The notes under the pieces: model-generated
The model's input: the letters and a program-made list of their open reading frames with translations, nothing else
What the model was told of the DNA's origin: nothing
The model's database searches: none
Made by a program: the position numbers and the translations under genes
Part shown: in pieces, positions 1 to 5,016 of the stretch
How positions within the stretch are numbered: position 1 is the first letter of the stretch
Layout of the letters: the number at the start of each line of letters is the position of its first letter
Assembly: GCA_947588865.1 (NCBI GenBank)
Contig: CANPYQ010000072.1
Coordinates: 1 to 5,016, forward strand
Source: an uncultured Bacilli bacterium
GTDB lineage: Bacteria; Bacillota_I; Bacilli_A; RF39; UBA660
DNA length: 5,016 nucleotides
Reading direction: 5' to 3'

Positions 1-73
1 CTATTTTTAGTCCTCTATCTCGATTCATTTATCATTAGTTTTTGGTTTCACCAACACTACTTGACATTGAACC
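1..73. mobile_element. Possible terminal end of an ISL3-like insertion sequence (partial)
   Basis: Read on the minus strand from position 73 inward, the sequence begins GGTTCAATGTCAAGTAGTG and continues TTGGTG. This resembles, from memory, the terminal inverted repeats of ISL3-family elements (pattern GGxTCxxTGTCAAxTAGTGTTGGTG). The rest of the element would lie left of the window. On the plus strand a short open frame ends at TAG 36-38 and could be the last residues of a transposase, but it is too short to identify. ISL3 elements usually duplicate 8 bp of target, so bases 74-81 would be one copy. Only one end is visible, no transposase motif is present, and the match rests on recall, so this is tentative. 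Confidence 0.4.
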
Positions 74-87
74 GTTTCTAAAGATTT

Positions 88-549
88 TTAAAAATGCTTC
101 AATAAGTAAGGGAATAAGAAGAAAATAGATGCTAAAATTATTATGAATAAAATTATAACAAATGCGTAATTTACTTTACCTTTATTTTCTTCTTTTTTTT
201 CTGAAGTCATAGATTGAGTATTATTTATAAATTCTTGAGTAGATTGTCCAGCTGTTGGTATTGCTTTCATTTGAGCTTGAACAGTTGCATTGTTATTTTG
301 TAGTTGTTGATTTTGCTGAACATTATTATTAGTAGCTTGAGCTTGTTGTGGTTGTACTGATATTGTTTGTGCATTTTGAGTAGAATTTACACTTAAATTT
401 TGTTGTGCAGATTGACCTTGATTTGTATTAATTTGTGAAGTAATGTTTTGAGGTTGAATATTTGCATTATTCGTTATATTTTGTGAGGTTACATTGTTGT
501 TAATAGGTTGTCCAGTATTTGGATCAAATTTAAATTCATTATTGTTCAT
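88..549 (-). CDS. Asn/Gln-rich tail-anchored membrane protein, function unknown
   Basis: The product has 153 residues when started at ATG 549-547. It opens with NNNEFKFDPNTGQPI; the FDPxTGQPI stretch resembles the linker seen near the start of many small Firmicutes membrane proteins. Asn and Gln then make up 50 of the first 110 residues, with almost no charge, so this part is low-complexity and probably disordered. A charged segment (EKKEENKGK, about 117-125) precedes one hydrophobic helix at about 128-150 and a short KHF tail. There is no N-terminal signal peptide, so the likely topology is an anchor with the Asn/Gln-rich domain in the cytoplasm. It follows the 261-residue gene by 13 bases and is probably co-transcribed with it. 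A longer reading from 570 is possible but has a poorer ribosome site. I do not recognise the protein. It could be a scaffold or a membrane-localising partner of the upstream product; that is a guess. Confidence 0.8.
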   Translation of the reverse strand: MNNNEFKFDPNTGQPINNNVTSQNITNNANIQPQNITSQINTNQGQSAQQNLSVNSTQNAQTISVQPQQAQATNNNVQQNQQLQNNNATVQAQMKAIPTAGQSTQEFINNTQSMTSEKKEENKGKVNYAFVIILFIIILASIFFLFPYLLKHF

Positions 550-555
550 ATACAT

Positions 556-562
556 TTCCTTT
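556..562 (-). promoter_or_regulatory. Ribosome binding site that sets the start of the Asn/Gln-rich protein
   Basis: The minus strand reads AAAGGAA here, with GGA 7 bases before ATG 549-547. That is good spacing. The in-frame ATG at 555-553 lies one base from the GGA and is too close. The ATG at 570-568 lies upstream of this site and inside the preceding gene. The start at 549 is therefore preferred. Confidence 0.7.
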
Positions 563-1348
563 CTAATCATTTGAATATAATGTAATTGGAGTAGTACTTA
601 ATGTTTTAGTAAATTGCTTTGAATTTTCTTTTGAATTATTTTCATTAATTTTTCCAGAATTTAAATTAAGTTCTCCGTTTTCATTTTCAATTTTTATAAT
701 TGTATTATTTTCATCAACTATTAATGCTCTACCTAAATCTATCTTTATAATACTATTATGTTCTATTTGATAATTTCTAGCTATTTCATATAAATTTTTT
801 TCATGAGCATTTAGCGAATTATAATCTATTTCATTTAAATAATGTAAATCTAAAACTTCTTTTTTGTTTTCCATTAATTCTTTCATAATATTCTCGGTAT
901 TATTCTTAATATCAGGGCTTTGAAATTTATCTTGTGTAGGCTGCACATCTTTCATTTGATCTTCTATATTTTTATTTGAATTTGAATTATCAAAGAAAAA
1001 ATCATTATATTCGCCGTGATATGAAACATATTCTTTATCATCAATTATTGTAGTTTTAATATTTTCTGAATCAAAAGATTTTTTTTGTTTGGTTAAAATT
1101 TCCAAATTTTTCAATATAAAAATGTAATCTTTATCTTCTAATGAATTTCCAAAATGTTTAACAACATTTTCTTTATAATTTTTCTTTAGAAAATCCTGGT
1201 AGTTTGAATTTTTAGAAATAAAGTCATCCAAATTATTATATTTATTTTTATTTAATAAATCCATTATAATATTGACTATGCAAATTTCTTGCTCTCTTTT
1301 CATAGGTGTATCGAATTTTGGTTTATATTCTCTTATATTATAGGTCAT
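563..1348 (-). CDS. Hypothetical acidic soluble protein (261 aa)
   Basis: I do not recognise this protein. It has no signal peptide and no membrane segment, and is rich in Asn, Lys, Asp and Glu. Residues 1-95 look like a compact, mostly helical domain (for example REQEICIVNIIMDLLNK and the VVKHFGNSLEDKDYIF region). Residues 96-165 look like a linker with low-complexity Ser/Asn. Residues 166-195 are probably helical, and 197-229 alternate hydrophobic and charged residues as in a small beta domain (SIIKIDLGRALIVDENN). The tail from about 230 is Asn/Ser/Thr-rich. The start is well supported: minus strand AAGGAGGT lies 4-5 bases before ATG 1348-1346. It is the first gene of a two-gene unit with the Asn/Gln-rich anchored protein. 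No catalytic motif is evident, so a structural or partner role is more likely than an enzyme, but this is inference. Confidence 0.8.
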   Translation of the reverse strand: MTYNIREYKPKFDTPMKREQEICIVNIIMDLLNKNKYNNLDDFISKNSNYQDFLKKNYKENVVKHFGNSLEDKDYIFILKNLEILTKQKKSFDSENIKTTIIDDKEYVSYHGEYNDFFFDNSNSNKNIEDQMKDVQPTQDKFQSPDIKNNTENIMKELMENKKEVLDLHYLNEIDYNSLNAHEKNLYEIARNYQIEHNSIIKIDLGRALIVDENNTIIKIENENGELNLNSGKINENNSKENSKQFTKTLSTTPITLYSND

Positions 1349-1378
1349 AATACCTCCTTGCCATTATATATCATTAAC

Positions 1379-1387
1379 ATTATATCA
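1379..1387 (-). promoter_or_regulatory. Probable promoter (extended -10) for the two-gene unknown unit
   Basis: The minus strand reads TGATATAAT, an extended -10 (TG-n-TATAAT), about 20 bases before the AAGGAGGT ribosome site at 1352-1359. No good -35 hexamer lies at the expected distance. Instead a run of eleven T on the minus strand (1397-1407) sits there, and an extended -10 can tolerate that. A second TATAAT at 1363-1368 is too close to the ribosome site to be useful. This promoter would separate the unit from rlmD upstream. Confidence 0.5.
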
Positions 1388-1443
1388 AATAAAATTAAAA
1401 AAAAAAATAGAAAGAATTATTAAACAGTATCTTTTTAAAAAAT

Positions 1444-2658
1444 TTACAATTTTTTACATTTAATTTTTTCTAATATAGTTAAACATTCAATATGCTTAGT
1501 GTTAGGAAACATATCAAATGGGGTAATATCTAATATCTTGTAATGGCTATTTAAAATATTCAAATCTCTTACCATAGTCATTGGATCACAAGATATATAT
1601 ATTATTTTTTTAGGGTTAAATTTTAATATATTATTAACAGTCTCTTTATTTAATCCATTTCTAGGAGGATCAATTATTATAATATCAGGATAAAAATTTT
1701 TAATTTTGTTTATTTCTTTCCCTGCATCACCACATATGAAATTTATATTACTTAATCTATTAATATTTATATTTTGTAATGCATCTGAAATCGATTGACT
1801 ATTTATATCAATACCTAAAACGTTATTTTTATCACTAATAAAACTACTAATAGATCCAGTACCGCAATATAAATCAAGTATATTATTATTTATTTTGACA
1901 CATTTTTTAATTCCATTATATAATTTTGTACAAACATCAATATTAATTTGAAAAAACGAGTCAGGAGATATAATATATTGGCAACTGCCTATTTTTTGAA
2001 TAATATTTTTAGCTCCATATACTAAGAAAAATTCATTGTTTATTTTTAGATATATAGAATGTGCTATAGATTTAAGGCAATCAATATTTAAATCTTTTTT
2101 ATTCGTTTCTATTATAATCATAAGTTTATTATTTCCAGTTCTACAAATTATTTTAGTTATCATATTTAGTGGTAGTTTTTTTAAATATTTTATTGAATTA
2201 TTAATAACATCATTGCATATTAGACAATAGTTAATGGGTATAATTTCGTAAGAATTTTTTTTATAGAATCCAATGCTATTTTTTACTTGAAAAGTTACTT
2301 TGTTTCTATAATTAAAATTATTATCACAACTAACGATATTATTAATTTTAATATCTACATTTAAATATTTATTTATTATATTTTCAATTTTTTCTTGCTT
2401 AAAATTTAATTGATTATTGTATGATAAATGTAATAGATCACACCCTCCACAATCATTATAATAAGGACAAGGGCTTTTTATTCTTGTATTAGATTTTTTA
2501 ATATATTTTAATACATTTGCTTCTATATAGTTTTTCTTTTCTTTTTTAATATTTATATCTACAATTTCACCAGGTAAAGCATTTTCTACAAAAACAATTT
2601 TATTATTTATTCTGGTAATTCCTTTTCCGTTATGATCTAGAGATTCTATTTTTAACAT
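1444..2658 (-). CDS. rlmD: 23S rRNA (uracil-5-)-methyltransferase, RlmD/RlmCD type
   Basis: This SAM-dependent enzyme forms 5-methyluridine in 23S rRNA (U1939, and in some Firmicutes also U747) in the cytoplasm. Residues 1-55 fit the TRAM RNA-binding domain. Four cysteines, C64, C70, C73 (CGGC motif) and C145, have the spacing of the [4Fe-4S] cluster in E. coli RlmD. The methyltransferase domain shows FFQIN (Q237), motif I LDLYCGTGS (261-269), GIDIN (282-286), DPPRNG (330-335), the nucleophilic cysteine C357 in SCDP, and the terminal DMFPNTKHIE with E391 as the likely base. At 404 residues it is shorter than many homologues but all key elements are present. The paralogue TrmA lacks the iron-sulfur cysteines. 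The start ATG 2658 has a GGTGG ribosome site at 2663-2667. It is the third gene of an operon, 16 bases after the DUF3603-like gene. RlmD versus dual-site RlmCD cannot be settled from sequence alone. Confidence 0.93.
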   Translation of the reverse strand: MLKIESLDHNGKGITRINNKIVFVENALPGEIVDINIKKEKKNYIEANVLKYIKKSNTRIKSPCPYYNDCGGCDLLHLSYNNQLNFKQEKIENIINKYLNVDIKINNIVSCDNNFNYRNKVTFQVKNSIGFYKKNSYEIIPINYCLICNDVINNSIKYLKKLPLNMITKIICRTGNNKLMIIIETNKKDLNIDCLKSIAHSIYLKINNEFFLVYGAKNIIQKIGSCQYIISPDSFFQINIDVCTKLYNGIKKCVKINNNILDLYCGTGSISSFISDKNNVLGIDINSQSISDALQNININRLSNINFICGDAGKEINKIKNFYPDIIIIDPPRNGLNKETVNNILKFNPKKIIYISCDPMTMVRDLNILNSHYKILDITPFDMFPNTKHIECLTILEKIKCKKL

Positions 2659-2674
2659 ATAACCACCAAAGTAA

Positions 2675-3304
2675 TTATATCATTTTATTGTTTGTAGTAG
2701 AAGTTAATTTTAAAATATCATAAAGATTTTTGTATGATTTACTGTTTTTAGAAAGATTTTTAAAACTTTTTAATATTTTTTTCTTATTGTTTTCATGTTT
2801 TCCAAAGCATTCAAAATAAAGATAAATAAGTTTGTTTTTATCAATATTTTTAAATTCTTTATCAATAAAATCTTCTTCTTTTAATTGCTTTCTAGTTTCA
2901 AGTAATAAATTTGATTTTTTTATAATACTAAAAGTGATATTTTTTTCTTTAAATCTATTTATAGTTTCCAATATTTCTAATTCTTCATCAAGTAATAAAT
3001 TTGATTTTTTAACACTTAATCCATTTTTATTGAATTGTATTGCTACTATATTATTATTATCACAAAAAAGGGCACAATAATCAATTTTTTCTACTATATT
3101 CCAAAGCTCTGTTTTTTTATAAATGCTATTTACATAACACATATCTAATTTAATATCATATCTTATCAAATTTTTAAAATCTTCTTCATTAATTTTAAAT
3201 ATAGGAATTTTTTTTATATGAATAAGTTTATCACTCTTATTCCAATCAAAAAAATCATATAAAATATTATTTAAATTTAAATATATATCATAAATAAAGT
3301 TCAT
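2675..3304 (-). CDS. Uncharacterised protein resembling DUF3603/UPF0736 (YjbA-like)
   Basis: A soluble protein of 209 residues, probably cytoplasmic, function unknown. Its opening (YDIYLNLN, then FFDWNKSDKLIHIKKIPIFKI, about 5-38) and a second block (YCALFCDNNNIVAIQF, then VKKSNLL, about 76-104) line up with what I recall of Bacillus YjbA. YjbA has DVWVNW, an HEWRKED motif, a PLL-x-V strand, YCFVVTDG-x-GILAV and VRKSRL in the same order. This supports a distant DUF3603/UPF0736 relationship, but no alignment was run. The C-terminal half is lysine-rich and helical (KNLIYLYFECF-like helix, then a Lys/Ser/Asn tail). The start is supported by AGGAGG at 3310-3315, 5 bases before ATG 3304. It overlaps the preceding membrane-peptide gene by 17 bases, which suggests translational coupling, and precedes rlmD. 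An internal repeat gives KKSNLLL at residues 99-105 and again at 129-135. Confidence 0.8.
   Translation of the reverse strand: MNFIYDIYLNLNNILYDFFDWNKSDKLIHIKKIPIFKINEEDFKNLIRYDIKLDMCYVNSIYKKTELWNIVEKIDYCALFCDNNNIVAIQFNKNGLSVKKSNLLLDEELEILETINRFKEKNITFSIIKKSNLLLETRKQLKEEDFIDKEFKNIDKNKLIYLYFECFGKHENNKKKILKSFKNLSKNSKSYKNLYDILKLTSTTNNKMI
2898..3010. repeat. Pair of 23-bp perfect direct repeats inside the DUF3603-like gene
   Basis: Bases 2898-2920 and 2988-3010 are identical. They are offset by exactly 90 bases (30 codons), so both encode KKSNLLL in the same frame (residues 99-105 and 129-135). The sequence between the copies is not repeated. This is either local duplication or gene conversion inside the gene, or chance in a low-complexity AT-rich sequence. 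Confidence 0.8.
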
Positions 3305-3506
3305 TTTTACCTCCTAATGTAATAGATAAAATCATTATAATCACACCAAATATTGCATTTAAACATTCAATTCTTCTAATTATAAAATTGACATATTCTA
3401 AAAAATTATACCCAATATTAATTAAATTTAAGTAACAAATAATATAAACACAGCCAATAGTTGTTAGGCCAAAACCTATAAGAAAGAAAAATATTCGTAA
3501 AATCAT
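3288..3506 (-). CDS. Small two-helix membrane protein, function unknown
   Basis: A 72-residue hydrophobic protein. One helix spans about residues 3-26 (ILRIFFFLIGFGLTTIG onward) and another about 49-65 (LNAIFGVIIMILSITLG). The 22-residue connector carries an RR pair at 44-45. No enzymatic motif is seen and I do not recognise a family. The start ATG 3506 has AGGTGG at 3511-3516, 4 bases upstream. The stop is TGA at 3288-3290. It is the first gene of the operon leading to the DUF3603-like gene and rlmD, and its end overlaps the next gene by 17 bases. The strong ribosome site, the operon position and the biased hydrophobic composition make it a real gene despite its size. Confidence 0.75.
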   Translation of the reverse strand: MILRIFFFLIGFGLTTIGCVYIICYLNLINIGYNFLEYVNFIIRRIECLNAIFGVIIMILSITLGGKNELYL

Positions 3507-3526
3507 ATTACCACCTAATAAATTTT

Positions 3527-3555
3527 ATTATAAAGTTTTATTTTTTATTTATTAA
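3527..3555 (-). promoter_or_regulatory. Possible promoter for the membrane peptide / DUF3603-like / rlmD operon
   Basis: The minus strand reads TATAAT at 3532-3527, eleven bases before the AGGTGG ribosome site. A weak -35 (TTAATA, 3555-3550) is spaced 17 bases away. The whole region is A/T, so such matches arise easily by chance. Confidence 0.35.
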
Positions 3556-3566
3556 TTTAAAAATTT

Positions 3567-3576
3567 ATTATATAAT
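3567..3576. promoter_or_regulatory. Palindromic ATTATATAAT, possible -10 for uppP
   Basis: The ten bases are self-complementary and give TATAAT on both strands (3571-3576 on the plus strand). On the plus strand this would be a -10 for uppP, but the predicted start of transcription would fall at about 3583, inside the ribosome site at 3582-3587, leaving almost no leader. No good -35 lies upstream. It may instead be chance in AT-rich DNA. Confidence 0.3.
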
Positions 3577-3581
3577 TAAAT

Positions 3582-3587
3582 AGGTGG
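3582..3587 (+). promoter_or_regulatory. Ribosome binding site that sets the uppP start
   Basis: AGGTGG lies 5 bases before ATG 3593. A longer frame could start at GTG 3584, but that GTG is part of this site, so the ATG is preferred. Confidence 0.75.
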
Positions 3588-3592
3588 TAATA

Positions 3593-4390
3593 ATGGAATT
3601 AATTAAATATTTATTTTTAGGATTTATACAGGGATTTACAGAGACAATACCAGTATCATCTAGCGGGCATTTAATGATATTTAAAAAGATTTTAGATGTA
3701 AATGTTGATTTTGATACTATTGCAATATTAACTAATTTTGGTTCATTAATAGCGATTATTATATTATTTTGGAACGATATTATATCTTTAATAAAAAATT
3801 TTATTAAATACTTATCAAGACGCGATCCTAAATCTAAAGCAGAGTATAAATATTGCCTTATGATTATACTTGGATGCATACCCGCAGGACTAGTAGGTAT
3901 ATTAGTTAGTTATTTTGATATTTTTGATAAAATTGAAAATAATATAAAAATAGTTGGTGTGTCTCTTATTATTACATCTATATTGCTATATGTAATTAGA
4001 AATTTTAAGGGTAAGAAAGACGATAATAAAATAGGTATTAAAGAAGCTATAGCTATAGGGTGCTTTCAAATATTAGGCCTTTTTCCAGGAATAAGTCGAA
4101 GTGGATCTACTATAGTTGGTGGAATGAGTCAAGGTTTAAAGAGAGATACGGCATTTAAGTATTCATTTATGCTTTACATTCCTATGAGTCTAGCAGCACT
4201 TGTATTAGAATTAAAAGATATAAATATAGACACTAGTTTACTAGCTTATTACATTTGTTCTATTTGTGTTGCTTGCGTAGTTACAATTTTAGTAACAAGA
4301 TGGTTTAGAAAAATAGTAAATAATGGTAAATTAATATATTTTTCAATTTATTGTTTTATAGTAGGTTTATTTGTAGTGCTTTTCTTATAA
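3593..4390 (+). CDS. uppP: Undecaprenyl-diphosphatase (UppP/BacA)
   Basis: This integral membrane phosphatase converts undecaprenyl diphosphate to undecaprenyl phosphate, recycling the lipid carrier used for peptidoglycan and other envelope polymers. High dosage gives bacitracin resistance in known cases. The 265-residue length is normal for the family. Both signature motifs are intact: the (E/Q)xxxE motif as QGFTE (Q13, E17), followed by PVSSSGH (20-26, H26), and PGxSRSxxT as PGISRSGST (165-173, R169). Hydrophobic helices cover most of the rest, including about 42-60, 88-107, 118-136, 193-206, 217-235 and 247-265. The start ATG 3593 is preferred over GTG 3584 because of the AGGTGG site. It is transcribed alone, divergently from the rlmD operon, and ends before a strong hairpin terminator. 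There is no sign of transfer or damage. Confidence 0.96.
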   Translation: MELIKYLFLGFIQGFTETIPVSSSGHLMIFKKILDVNVDFDTIAILTNFGSLIAIIILFWNDIISLIKNFIKYLSRRDPKSKAEYKYCLMIILGCIPAGLVGILVSYFDIFDKIENNIKIVGVSLIITSILLYVIRNFKGKKDDNKIGIKEAIAIGCFQILGLFPGISRSGSTIVGGMSQGLKRDTAFKYSFMLYIPMSLAALVLELKDINIDTSLLAYYICSICVACVVTILVTRWFRKIVNNGKLIYFSIYCFIVGLFVVLFL

Positions 4391-4448
4391 TATAAGATTA
4401 TAATTTTATGAAATTGTCAATAAAGGTAGATATTAAAAAATTTATTTA

Positions 4449-4483
4449 AAACCTAGTTGGGGTGGATACTCAACTGGGTTTTT
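4449..4483 (+). terminator. Rho-independent terminator after uppP, possibly bidirectional
   Basis: The arms AAACCTAGTTG (4449-4459) and CAACTGGGTTT (4471-4481) form an 11-bp stem with one G-U pair and an 11-base loop. The T run continues to 4483. It lies 58 bases past the uppP stop. On the minus strand the stem is followed by TTTTAAATAAATTTTTT, so it could also stop transcription coming from the right. Confidence 0.85.
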
Positions 4484-4650
4484 GTATTGAAATGAATGTG
4501 ATGGTTTAAAATTGTTATTACTTCATACAATATCATCAATAAATTCTTTAACTATTTATAACTTTTTCAATTTTTAACAATATCTTAATAATTTTGTACT
4601 TTTCTACTGTCGTACATTGTTTAAATTTTCATCATTATCTTAATTATGTC
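4484..4650. other. AT-rich intergenic stretch without a supportable gene
   Basis: The gene-free interval runs from 4391 to 4709 and holds two terminators; this is the part between them. Every frame is broken by stops within a short distance. I see no tRNA, structured RNA, riboswitch or clear promoter. Short near-repeats of TATCTTA occur at 4581, 4636 and 4687 but are unremarkable in this composition. A decayed gene remnant cannot be excluded. Confidence 0.6.
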
Positions 4651-4683
4651 AAAAATAAAAGCATACACATTTTTTGCGTACAC
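4651..4683 (-). terminator. Probable rho-independent terminator for the right-edge gene
   Basis: On the minus strand, GTGTACGC (4683-4676) and GTGTATGC (4668-4661) can pair over all 8 positions, using three G-U wobbles, around a 7-base loop. TTTTATTTTT follows at 4660-4651. It sits 26 bases after the stop of the partial gene at the right edge. The plus-strand transcript cannot form the same stem, because the wobble pairs become A-C mismatches, so the terminator is one-directional. Confidence 0.6.
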
Positions 4684-4709
4684 ATTTATCTTATAACTTT
4701 CAGTAATTC

Positions 4710-5016
4710 TTAATTATATTTCATTCCTTTTTTTAATTTTCTAAGACCATATACTAATGCTTTCTTAGGACCTGTTGTATATATTCCCTTTATTGCCTGC
4801 ATTAAATCTTCTTTTTTTGCTTCTTTAATAAAATAATTTGTTAATTCTTTAGAAATATATGGTAAATTTTGCTCATTAATATCATATTTATTTAATATTA
4901 GTTTAATAGCTTCTGGTAGCAGATATAAATCCTTTTCTATTGAATTATAATTAATATAAACATAAACGTCATCTGTTTTAAAATAATTTTTATTTACAAG
5001 TGAATAGTCTTCTATA
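4710..5016 (-). CDS. C-terminal part of an uncharacterised protein (5' end outside window)
   Basis: An open frame enters from the right edge (first complete codon at 5015) and runs 101 residues to TAA at 4712-4710. The visible part includes LLPEAIKLILNKYDINEQN (about 32-50), ISKELTNYFIKEAKKEDLMQ (54-73), then GIYTTGPKKALVYGLRKLKK (77-96) and a basic end. It looks soluble, alternating helices with a positively charged C-terminus that might contact nucleic acid. No family is recognised. Even amino-acid composition, an uninterrupted frame to the edge and a plausible terminator 26 bases downstream support a real gene. It converges on uppP. Confidence 0.75.
   Translation of the reverse strand, partial: IEDYSLVNKNYFKTDDVYVYINYNSIEKDLYLLPEAIKLILNKYDINEQNLPYISKELTNYFIKEAKKEDLMQAIKGIYTTGPKKALVYGLRKLKKGMKYN

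Noticed and set aside
550..570. Upstream starts for the Asn/Gln-rich protein (MIRKEMYM)
   Set aside because: They lie within or too close to the ribosome site, and one overlaps the preceding gene. The ATG at 549 has the correct spacing.
1397..1434. Terminator for the rlmD operon on the minus strand
   Set aside because: An eleven-T run is present, but the only stem before it is 5 bp of mostly A-T pairs (AAAGA/TCTTT) with a 14-base loop, too weak to call.
2036..2230. Plus-strand open frame of 64 codons inside rlmD
   Set aside because: It is antisense to a well-supported enzyme, and its hydrophobic composition is the expected complement of AT-rich coding DNA.
2832..3080. Plus-strand open frame of 82 codons inside the DUF3603-like gene
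   Set aside because: Antisense shadow rich in Phe, Leu and Ser, with no supporting ribosome site.
3568..3879. Minus-strand open frame of 103 codons opposite uppP
   Set aside because: It lies antisense to the conserved N-terminal part of uppP, has no ribosome site, and is a by-product of that gene's codon pattern.
4596..4615. GTAC-flanked segment in the intergenic region as a mobile-element end
   Set aside because: Two GTAC copies 16 bases apart are only 4 bases long. No transposase, inverted repeat or target duplication accompanies them.
1..5016. Mycoplasma-type genetic code (TGA = Trp)
   Set aside because: Conserved tryptophans in UppP and the DUF3603-like protein are TGG, no in-frame TGA interrupts the conserved genes, and TGA ends the 72-residue gene.

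Overview
This is a very AT-rich window of bacterial chromosome. It uses the standard genetic code: TGA ends one gene, and the tryptophans in the conserved genes are TGG. Shine-Dalgarno sequences are strong and spacing between co-directional genes is tight, as in low-GC Bacillota. A peptidoglycan lipid-carrier phosphatase (UppP), an RlmD-type 23S rRNA methyltransferase and a protein resembling the Bacillales DUF3603/UPF0736 family suggest a walled or recently walled lineage on the Bacilli side. An uncultured gut Bacilli/Mollicutes-like clade would fit. This placement is inference.

Layout. Positions 1-73 look like the terminal part of an ISL3-like insertion sequence, ending just downstream of the first gene. 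Positions 88-1348 hold two minus-strand genes of unknown function: an acidic soluble protein of 261 residues, then a small Asn/Gln-rich protein with a single C-terminal membrane anchor. They are 13 bases apart and probably share a promoter near 1380. Positions 1444-3506 hold a second minus-strand operon: a 72-residue membrane peptide, the DUF3603-like protein (overlapping it by 17 bases) and rlmD. A short AT-rich divergent promoter region (3507-3592) separates this operon from uppP on the plus strand (3593-4390). uppP is followed by a clear terminator. A gene-free stretch then leads to a second terminator facing the other way, which serves a minus-strand gene of unknown function that runs off the right edge (4710-5016).

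Functionally the window is mostly housekeeping: UppP recycles undecaprenyl phosphate for cell-wall synthesis and RlmD modifies ribosomal RNA. No defence system, CRISPR array, tRNA, rRNA or riboswitch is visible. The least explained part is the two-gene unit at 88-1348, which lies next to a possible mobile-element end.
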